From an uncultured Prevotella sp. (lineage in GTDB: Bacteria; Bacteroidota; Bacteroidia; Bacteroidales; Bacteroidaceae): a stretch of 12,615 nt of DNA. The DNA is taken from assembly GCA_900557255.1 (NCBI GenBank), contig USSA01000084.1, positions 1 through 12,615 on the forward strand, in the 5' to 3' direction. Made by a program: the position numbers and the translations under genes. This document shows, piece by piece, positions 8,005 through 12,615 of this stretch. A model generated the notes under the pieces. It was given only the letters and a program-made list of their open reading frames with translations. It searched no databases and was not told where the DNA came from. The stretch's first letter is position 1; every line of letters starts with the position of its first letter.

Positions 8005-9684
8005 ATGATGATGGTTAAGCAAATATCAGATAAAAAAGATGTGGAGCCGATAGACTTGCTCCAGGCCTTCGAAATAATCGTAGAAAAGGCAAAAGGGTCT
8101 TCTCTCGGAGAAGAGTTTTATCAGAAAGCAGAACCGTATCTTGGTTTTGTTTCTGATAAACTGTGTATCTCCAAGCGAGCAAGTGTTATTATGACCCTCT
8201 TTGCCGACCGGTGTTATGATACCCATATCCGGTTTTCTGATTTGACGGAATTCCTGGATTGCAGAATTCTGACATTGCTCAGATATTCCAACGAAACTCA
8301 GGAACTTATCGATAAGGAATATGTTTGTCAGAATCGGATTGAAGGACTCAGCTATAGCATCCCGATGGAGGTGATGGAGGCATTCCAGCATAATCAGCGA
8401 TATATTCCTTCGGATGTGGATGAATTCACAGCCAGAGAACTGTTTGATAAGTTTGATGAACTTTTCTCGAAATGCCGCTGCGAAAAACTGAACAAGCAGG
8501 TTTTGAGAAAGAAACTCAGAGCACTGGTTGTCAAGAATAGCAACCTGGCATTTGTCAAGGCAATGGCATTGTATGATATAAATGTGGAGGATAAAGATTT
8601 TCCGCTTTTCATCTTGCTGTGTACACTCTTTGTTATTGATGGCGATGATGACATCCGTTGCCATGACTTGGATTTCATCTATGAGGAAGGTGAGTCGGTC
8701 TGGCGATGGGCTAAGCGAGACCTTAACCAAGGCAATCATCGTTTCTTGCAGAAAAAGTTCATAGAATATACCAACGATGACGGCTTTGCCGACAGGGAAT
8801 CCTTTAAGATTACAGACAGTGCGAAGAAGCTGCTCTTTTCGGAGATGAACCTTTCTGCTATGCGAGGCTCCCGTCCTAAAGGTGGCATATTATCCTTTGA
8901 GAGTATCAAGCCTAAACAGCTGTTTTACAACGACAAGGAACGTAAACTGGTAGAAGAACTCGCAGCTCTTTTGGATGAAAAGAATTTCCAGGGTATCCGA
9001 GATCGCTTGAAGGAAACCAATTTCAGAAGTGGCTTTGCCTGCCTATTCTATGGTGCACCAGGTACCGGAAAGACGGAGACGGTTCTTCAGATAGCCAGGA
9101 AAACGGGTCGTGACCTTATCCAGGTTAACATCTCGGATATCAAGAGTATGTGGGTAGGGGAGAGCGAAAAGAACATCAAGGGTATCTTTGATGATTACAG
9201 AAAGATGGTGAAACAATCGGCAAAGACTCCTATTCTGCTCTTCAATGAGGCAGATGCCATCATCGGTAAGCGTATGGTGGGTGCTGAGAAGGCTGTGGAT
9301 AAACTGGAGAACAATATCCAGAACATCATTCTTCAGGAGATAGAGCAGCTTGATGGCATTCTTATTGCCACAACCAATCTTGCCGAGAATATGGACAAGG
9401 CCTTCGAGCGTCGTTTCCTCTATAAAGTGAAGTTTGAAAAGCCTGATTTGCATGGTCGTTTACAGATTTGGCAAACGATGATACCATCTTTGAATGATGC
9501 TGATGCTTCTTTCCTTGCCGCCAGATATGATTTCAGTGGTGGAGAGATTGAGAACATAGCCCGCCATTATACCATCCAATCCATTTTGCATGGCAAACCG
9601 GCGGATATGCTCAAATCTCTTGTCGGGTATTGCGATAGTGAAAGGCTGGAAGGAAGAACCCCCAAGAGAAAGGTTGGGTTCTGA
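8005..9684 (+). CDS. AAA+ family ATPase with N-terminal helical region
   Basis: This 559-aa protein has a C-terminal AAA+ module (about 335-545) of the Cdc48/FtsH-like classic type. Its motifs are Walker A GAPGTGKT (350-357), a pore-loop-like WVGESEKN (383-390), a Walker B segment LLFNEAD (411-417), sensor-1 ATTN (455-458), an arginine-finger region AFERRF (466-471) and a sensor-2 region SGGEIENIAR (511-520). In Walker B the usual Asp before the catalytic Glu is Asn (N414), while E415 is kept. The N-terminal 330 residues are mostly helical and charged with no motif I know; they presumably bind substrate or partner. Such ATPases remodel or unfold proteins as hexamers, but this one's client is unknown. 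Three consecutive ATGs (8005, 8008, 8011) make the exact start uncertain by two residues. The gene converges on the WYL regulator, with a shared bidirectional terminator. Confidence 0.93.
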   Translation: MMMVKQISDKKDVEPIDLLQAFEIIVEKAKGSSLGEEFYQKAEPYLGFVSDKLCISKRASVIMTLFADRCYDTHIRFSDLTEFLDCRILTLLRYSNETQELIDKEYVCQNRIEGLSYSIPMEVMEAFQHNQRYIPSDVDEFTARELFDKFDELFSKCRCEKLNKQVLRKKLRALVVKNSNLAFVKAMALYDINVEDKDFPLFILLCTLFVIDGDDDIRCHDLDFIYEEGESVWRWAKRDLNQGNHRFLQKKFIEYTNDDGFADRESFKITDSAKKLLFSEMNLSAMRGSRPKGGILSFESIKPKQLFYNDKERKLVEELAALLDEKNFQGIRDRLKETNFRSGFACLFYGAPGTGKTETVLQIARKTGRDLIQVNISDIKSMWVGESEKNIKGIFDDYRKMVKQSAKTPILLFNEADAIIGKRMVGAEKAVDKLENNIQNIILQEIEQLDGILIATTNLAENMDKAFERRFLYKVKFEKPDLHGRLQIWQTMIPSLNDADASFLAARYDFSGGEIENIARHYTIQSILHGKPADMLKSLVGYCDSERLEGRTPKRKVGF

Positions 9685-9700
9685 TGCATCACCCATAAAG

Positions 9701-9742
9701 AAAAGGCGGTAAATACGAAAAATGTATTTGCCGCCTTTTTCT
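9701..9742. terminator. Bidirectional hairpin terminator between the AAA ATPase and WYL genes
   Basis: AAAAGGCGGTAAATAC (9701-9716) pairs with GTATTTGCCGCCTTTT (9724-9739) as a 16-bp stem containing one G-T pair, with a 7-nt loop. It is flanked by an A-run on the left and a T-run on the right, so it can terminate transcription from both convergent genes. It lies 16 nt after the ATPase stop. Confidence 0.9.
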
Positions 9743-9755
9743 CCTAGTTTCAGAT

Positions 9756-9827
9756 GATTGTATCTGATATTTCTTGATAGATTAAATCTGTTATTCCTTA
9801 ATTGATTAAATCTGGTATTTCTTTGTG
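9756..9827. repeat. Three tandem 24-bp units across the 3' end of the WYL gene
   Basis: The units are 9756-9779, 9780-9803 and 9804-9827, each beginning GATT and containing the pattern ATCTGnTATTnCTT. Units 2 and 3 share 15 of their first 16 bases; unit 1 is more diverged. Unit 3 encodes the last codons of the WYL protein (KKYQI) and its stop. Units 1 and 2 lie downstream of the stop, so they look like duplicated copies of the gene's end. The AAATCTGTTATT in unit 2 is also the first 12 bases of the dispersed repeats at 7836 and 12529. Confidence 0.7.
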
Positions 9828-10714
9828 AGATTTCTCAATTTTTCGGCAATATCCTCCCTTAGCCATTGAGGTTCCAATACTTCCATGGTATCCATGTTGG
9901 AGAATATCTCCTGTTCAAAATCGAACTCAGGCTTCAGATGGTATTCAAAAATAGAATATTCATCTGTGCGCTTCGTTTCCTTTTGTGAGGTATGGAGAGG
10001 AAGGTTGCGGATATAGTTGCTTTGGAATGCATCCACCTTGAGTACCACCTTTTGCACCTCAGAGTCCTCGTAGTTGATGATGCCGAAGCAATCCTTGAAA
10101 TATTCAGAAGGATCCAGATCCTCAGGCAATTTGAATGTTTCTTCAGAGATGGTGACATTCTCCATACGGTCGAGCGCATAGCATCGGATGTCATCTGTGC
10201 CAGGACTGTAAGCCACCACATACCAACGCTTCTTGAAAGCCTTTACGAAATAAGGATGAATATCAAATTCATGATACTCCTCTGTATTGAAGCTATAGTA
10301 GGATATGGAGATGATACGATTATCACGCATTGCCTTGATGATGTCTTCCAGATAGTTTCTGCCAGAAGGCATATCTTCCAGGAGTACACGCTCCTTGAGC
10401 TTGTGACTGTTGCCAACCATGGCATTGAGGGAGAAAGCATTGAGCATCCAGCTTCTGGCACTTCCTTCCTCGAAGCAGTCACCATACTCAATGTAATAGC
10501 GGTATCCGCTGCCACAGCAGATGCTGATTTCAAACAGTTCCTCGATGGAATGGAGGTTGTTGATGAAGGTACGGCGAGAGAGTTCCGTTCCTTCGCTGAG
10601 ATCAGAATCCTTCCATCTGCTTTGGATTTCTCTTAAGGTGATGCCGCCCCTTTTTCTGGCCCGATGGATGGTTTCCACGAGCCAGACATATTTATTCAAT
10701 TGATTGATAGCCAT
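9806..10714 (-). CDS. WYL-domain helix-turn-helix transcriptional regulator
   Basis: This 302-aa DNA-binding regulator has an N-terminal winged-helix region (about 5-65: KRGGITLREIQSRW, then SRRTFINNLHSIEELF), a WYL domain (about 125-192), and a C-terminal WCX-like domain (about 218-300). The WYL domain contains IISISYYSFN, then FDIHPYFVKAFKKRWYVVAY with the signature as W164-Y165-V166, and the basic IRCYALDRM segment. WYL domains are thought to sense a nucleic-acid or nucleotide ligand; in many bacteria such proteins control phage-defence or DNA-damage genes (established for families such as BrxR and CapW). The likely targets here are its own promoter and the neighbouring + strand genes (inference). 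A -7 element lies just upstream of the start. The protein's last five codons fall in a tandemly repeated sequence, so its C-terminus may vary between strains. Confidence 0.92.
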   Translation of the reverse strand: MAINQLNKYVWLVETIHRARKRGGITLREIQSRWKDSDLSEGTELSRRTFINNLHSIEELFEISICCGSGYRYYIEYGDCFEEGSARSWMLNAFSLNAMVGNSHKLKERVLLEDMPSGRNYLEDIIKAMRDNRIISISYYSFNTEEYHEFDIHPYFVKAFKKRWYVVAYSPGTDDIRCYALDRMENVTISEETFKLPEDLDPSEYFKDCFGIINYEDSEVQKVVLKVDAFQSNYIRNLPLHTSQKETKRTDEYSIFEYHLKPEFDFEQEIFSNMDTMEVLEPQWLREDIAEKLRNLTKKYQI

Positions 10715-10736
10715 ATTCTGTTTCTTTTATTTGGTA

Positions 10737-10744
10737 CAAAGATA
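10737..10744 (-). promoter_or_regulatory. -7 promoter element of the WYL gene
   Basis: TATCTTTG on the - strand fits TAnnTTTG, 22 nt before the ATG at 10714. No convincing TTTG is found at the -33 spacing, so the promoter may be weak or activated. Confidence 0.5.
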
Positions 10745-10780
10745 ACGGAAAAGTAGGAAAAGATGTTGCACAAGATAGAT

Positions 10781-10821
10781 TTATTTCATGCAGATTTCAA
10801 TTATTTCATCATTTTATGAAA
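10781..10821. promoter_or_regulatory. Candidate operator: direct repeat and inverted TTTCAT in the WYL upstream region
   Basis: TTATTTCAT occurs at 10781-10789 and again exactly 20 bp later at 10801-10809. The second copy also forms an inverted repeat TTTCAT (10804-10809) / ATGAAA (10816-10821) with a 6-bp spacer. The site lies between the WYL promoter on the - strand and the + strand promoter-like block at 10833. It is therefore well placed for a regulator such as the WYL protein to control both directions (inference). Confidence 0.35.
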
Positions 10822-10832
10822 ATAAAACGAAC

Positions 10833-10870
10833 CTGTGCAGCCAATTTTCATATTTTATTTGTAATTTTGC
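10833..10870 (+). promoter_or_regulatory. Promoter-like block upstream of the glycosylase-like gene, duplicate of 7940-7977
   Basis: This block aligns without gaps to the AAA ATPase promoter region: CTGTG, CCAA and TTTCATA are shared (17 of the first 20 positions), followed by a divergent 9-bp spacer and then an identical TAATTTTGC. The predicted transcription start is near 10875. The next gene starts at 11023, so the transcript would have a leader of about 147 nt or would be a separate small RNA. No ORF of useful length lies in 10871-11022: every ATG there stops within a few codons. Together with the WYL -7 element and the operator candidate, this is the recognisable content of the 308-bp gap 10715-11022. 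Confidence 0.5.
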
Positions 10871-10941
10871 CATGTCATTCTGAGTTTTGCTATTCTATTC
10901 ATGCAGCACTAAGATTAGAGGAATTTCTGATATGGCATAAT

Positions 10942-10966
10942 CCTAGGCAGCTTTTTGCAGCTTGGG
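10942..10966 (+). other. Hairpin in the leader of the glycosylase-like gene
   Basis: CCTAGGCAGC (10942-10951) pairs with GCAGCTTGGG (10957-10966) at nine of ten positions (two G-T pairs, one A-A mismatch) around a TTTTT loop. TGTTTGT follows, a poor T-tract. It could be a weak terminator ending a short RNA of about 95 nt from the 10833-10870 promoter, or a structured leader element. Confidence 0.35.
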
Positions 10967-11022
10967 TGTTTGTAGAATATAAATTATAGTGTTGCGAAGT
11001 TTTAATTAAGTAAAAGAAGATT

Positions 11023-11715
11023 ATGGAAAAAAAACGTTTTTTTGAACCATGGATTCCTGAAAAGTATAATGAGGGTATCAATGGCAAGAAGATTTTGGTT
11101 TTTGGTGCCAGCTATTACTGCCCAAAAGTAAATTGTCCTTATTATGAGGACTGCACAAGTGTAGAGAACAAGGATAGTAGTTTATATGATAAACGTTGCC
11201 CATCGTATATTGCTAGCAATCGTTGTTTGCATGATGAGCCATCATATACTACAGGTGAGGCTAAAGTGTATTCGAATTTTGCTCGTCTATTTTCCCCATA
11301 TGTAAAAGATGGTGAGGATATTTGGGACTATCTTGCTTTTACAAATTATGTTCAATATTTCTTGCCATGTAGCAAGGATGATTCGGGAAAGGTAAGTTTT
11401 GCTCCGACTCTACCAGAGCATTTGTCTCTTCGAGATTTTGATGCATTCATTGAGGTTATTCAAGAGCAAAAACCTGACGTCGTAGTTATTTGGGGAACGG
11501 TTATCGCTGAGCCTATAAGAGATAGACAAAATAATCCGTTTATTTACGATCTGGATGAGTGTTTTGATAATACTGAAGGATATATTTGTCATATGAATAT
11601 TCCAAATGTAGACCATGATATAGCATTGTTTAGTTGTTACCATCCAAGTTCTAGATCTTGGAATGAAAGTTTTGAAGATGCTGCTAGATATTTGGATGTT
11701 CTTTTAAAGAGATAA
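11023..11715 (+). CDS. Cysteine-rich protein resembling the uracil-DNA-glycosylase fold
   Basis: The features of this 230-aa protein follow the order of the UDG superfamily. They are a first strand with turn KILVFGASYYC (23-33), an FTNYVQYF segment (106-113), a hydrophobic strand KPDVVVIWG (150-158), and a late CYHPSSRSW (205-213) that resembles the HPSP-type DNA-intercalation loop. Unusually, a cluster of five cysteines (C33, C38, C44, C59, C68) follows the first strand; this could bind zinc or an iron-sulfur cluster. The classical catalytic Asp/Asn of the first motif is not obvious (GAS in place of GxDP or similar), so activity is uncertain. The AAGAAGA stretch just before the ATG is a plausible ribosome site. 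Codons favour A/T endings (TAT, GAT, TTT) more than the sus genes, consistent with acquisition by transfer. It could instead be a non-enzymatic relative. The gene is certain; the function is only suggested. Confidence 0.85.
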   Translation: MEKKRFFEPWIPEKYNEGINGKKILVFGASYYCPKVNCPYYEDCTSVENKDSSLYDKRCPSYIASNRCLHDEPSYTTGEAKVYSNFARLFSPYVKDGEDIWDYLAFTNYVQYFLPCSKDDSGKVSFAPTLPEHLSLRDFDAFIEVIQEQKPDVVVIWGTVIAEPIRDRQNNPFIYDLDECFDNTEGYICHMNIPNVDHDIALFSCYHPSSRSWNESFEDAARYLDVLLKR

Positions 11716-11735
11716 ATAATTTCCTTTGTACTCAT

Positions 11736-11771
11736 AAGTTAGGTCTTTAGAATTTTATAAGGACCTAGCTT
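11736..11771 (+). terminator. Hairpin after the glycosylase-like gene, possible weak terminator
   Basis: AAGTTAGGTCTTT (11736-11748) pairs with AAGGACCTAGCTT (11759-11771) as a 13-bp stem with two G-T pairs and a 10-nt loop, 21 nt after the stop. The tail TTTGTGTT is only partly T-rich, so some read-through into the next gene is likely. Confidence 0.5.
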
Positions 11772-11801
11772 TGTGTTATAATACGAGAATATATAAAGTT
11801 G
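11770..11801 (+). promoter_or_regulatory. Candidate promoter of the 222-aa protein gene
   Basis: TTTG (11770-11773), 20 bp, then TAAAGTTG (11794-11801) matches the -33/-7 consensus with one mismatch in the -7 box. Transcription would start near 11808, about 22 nt before the ATG at 11830. The -33 box overlaps the base of the preceding hairpin. Confidence 0.5.
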
Positions 11802-11829
11802 GATTTCATAACAGCCAAGCATCAATCTC

Positions 11830-12498
11830 ATGAAAGAAATCGCATTAGATTCTTTGCTGCTGATAGCTGCTGACGATGTTAGTCAGCAAGCTATTAATCA
11901 GCTTCGCTCAGATGGAATATATTCCATCGAGAACCGTTCTTGTACACTTATCAATATGGTAGTGGTATCTACTGCCGAAGGAGCAGAACATATTCATCAG
12001 GTATTGGAGAACCACGAACGTGCCAGAAAGAATGTAGTCGTAAAAATGACTCCGGAACTCTGCATCAAGGATGAATCTGATATCGACTCTATCTTGTCTT
12101 TTCTGCAAAATCCAGGCTGCAATCCATTCATGGAGTTGAAGCACTTCTTGCAGATGTATAAGGAGAATGTGGAGATTCATGGTATGGTAGGCTTTGATTT
12201 CAGAAGTTTCTCCGATATCATCAGAGGAAAGAATGTGCTATCTGTCTATTCGTATGAATATCAAGACGACATAGCTGAGGCTATCAGCCACCTAAAGCCA
12301 GTCAATCTAAAAGACAATGGCAAATATCTTCTGTCGTTTACAGTAGGTAAGTATGATGAGAAGGCTCTATCCAGGCATTTGGCTTCTCTCAATGAATACA
12401 TGGATACTTTCCCCGAAGAGAGCAGCCTCTACTGGGCATACAGAGTAGCAACTCCTCAAAAACTAACTTTGTTTGCTTCTATATCTTCAGAGCAATAA
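11830..12498 (+). CDS. Protein of unknown function (possible FtsZ/tubulin C-terminal-like half)
   Basis: I do not recognise this 222-aa protein. It has no signal peptide or membrane segment, so it should be cytoplasmic. The first half (1-110) begins with KEIALDSLLLIAADD and contains short alternating hydrophobic strands (TLINMVVVST; KNVVVKMTPELC). No GTPase GGGTG motif, Walker motif or catalytic triad is visible. The second half (about 116-222) has an order of elements reminiscent of the FtsZ C-terminal domain: VGFDFRSFSDIIRGKNVLSV, then DDIAEAISHL, then KYLLSFTVGKYDEKALSRHL, then YWAYRVATPQKLTLFASIS. In FtsZ the comparable elements are the DFADV strand, the AAEAA helix, a VNITGG strand and the final strand pair. 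This resemblance is faint. It is transcribed in the same direction as the glycosylase-like gene, 114 nt downstream, with its own promoter candidate. Confidence 0.85.
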   Translation: MKEIALDSLLLIAADDVSQQAINQLRSDGIYSIENRSCTLINMVVVSTAEGAEHIHQVLENHERARKNVVVKMTPELCIKDESDIDSILSFLQNPGCNPFMELKHFLQMYKENVEIHGMVGFDFRSFSDIIRGKNVLSVYSYEYQDDIAEAISHLKPVNLKDNGKYLLSFTVGKYDEKALSRHLASLNEYMDTFPEESSLYWAYRVATPQKLTLFASISSEQ

Positions 12499-12528
12499 AA
12501 ATATGAAATGCCTCAACCATACAGGGCG

Positions 12529-12582
12529 AAATCTGTTATTATTTAAGTTAAATCCGTAATTAAGTAAACGATTTCATACAAT
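12529..12582. repeat. Dispersed AT-rich repeat, copy B
   Basis: This copy aligns with copy A at 7836-7890: identical AAATCTGTTATTATT, then GTTAAA, TAAGTAAACG and TTTCATA blocks. Inside it, AAATCTGTTATT and AAATCCGTAATT are spaced 21 bp apart, so the element looks like two imperfect tandem units. GAAATC (12528-12533) and GATTTC (12570-12575) form short inverted ends. It lies 30 nt after the last gene; the sequence from 12583 to the window end holds nothing else I can identify. Confidence 0.65.
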
Positions 12583-12615
12583 TATAATAAGGAATCGTGT
12601 GGTTATTGCTTTTCT

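Noticed and set aside
8026..8739. 237-aa - strand open frame opposite the AAA ATPase N-terminal half
   Set aside because: Fully overlapped by the ATPase gene, which has continuous coding character and a promoter; no motifs on the - strand.
9756..9827. Possible CRISPR array (three 24-bp repeats)
   Set aside because: The units are contiguous with no spacers, diverged, and overlap a coding region; no cas genes are present.
9992..10636. 214-aa + strand open frame opposite the WYL gene
   Set aside because: The - strand carries clear HTH and WYL domains; the + strand product is a shadow.
10987..10994. TAGTGTTG as a -7 element for the glycosylase-like gene
   Set aside because: One mismatch to TAnnTTTG and no TTTG at 19-21 bp upstream (nearest at 14 bp); too weak to list as a promoter.

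Overview
The window looks like a chromosomal segment of a gut Bacteroidota, most probably Prevotellaceae (Prevotella/Segatella type). Four things point there: a SusD-family protein followed by exported GH97 and GH13 enzymes, start codons preceded by A-rich sequence rather than Shine-Dalgarno sites, promoters matching the Bacteroidota form (TTTG, about 20 bp, TAnnTTTG), and a WYL regulator and HipBA pair of the kind common in this group. The genus is inferred from protein style only; there is no rRNA or marker gene.

Region 1 (1-5161) is the 3' part of a Sus-like alpha-glucan utilization locus, all on the + strand: the C-terminal two thirds of a SusD-like glycan-binding lipoprotein (cut by the left edge), a SusB-like GH97 alpha-glucosidase with the inverting catalytic set, and a GH13 alpha-amylase-family enzyme. 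A hairpin terminator closes the unit. SusD, with a SusC presumably to the left, would capture malto-oligosaccharides at the surface; the two enzymes would cut them to glucose after export. A long inverted repeat lies between susD and the GH97 gene.

Region 2 (5191-6816) is a compact hipBA-type module: an XRE antitoxin/repressor overlapping by 11 nt an apparently catalytically intact HipA-family Ser/Thr kinase. Its promoter sits so close to the antitoxin ATG that the mRNA may be leaderless.

Region 3 (6848-7833) is one exported protein of unknown function on the - strand, with a near-consensus promoter.

Region 4 (about 7836-12615) is an accessory-looking stretch: an AAA+ ATPase (+) with an Asn in place of the Walker B Asp, a WYL-domain regulator (-) converging on it, a cysteine-rich protein resembling the uracil-DNA-glycosylase fold (+), and a 222-aa protein of unknown function whose C-terminal half faintly resembles the FtsZ/tubulin C-terminal domain (+).

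The most unusual signals are in the non-coding DNA of regions 2-4. An AT-rich repeat of about 50 bp occurs at 7836 and again at 12529, with partial relatives at the hipA 3' end and the WYL gene 3' end, so copies fall at gene-block boundaries. A promoter-like 38-bp block is shared without gaps between the AAA gene and the region upstream of the glycosylase-like gene, suggesting co-regulation. Three tandem 24-bp units run through the WYL stop codon. I saw no tRNA, rRNA, transposase, integrase or CRISPR array.
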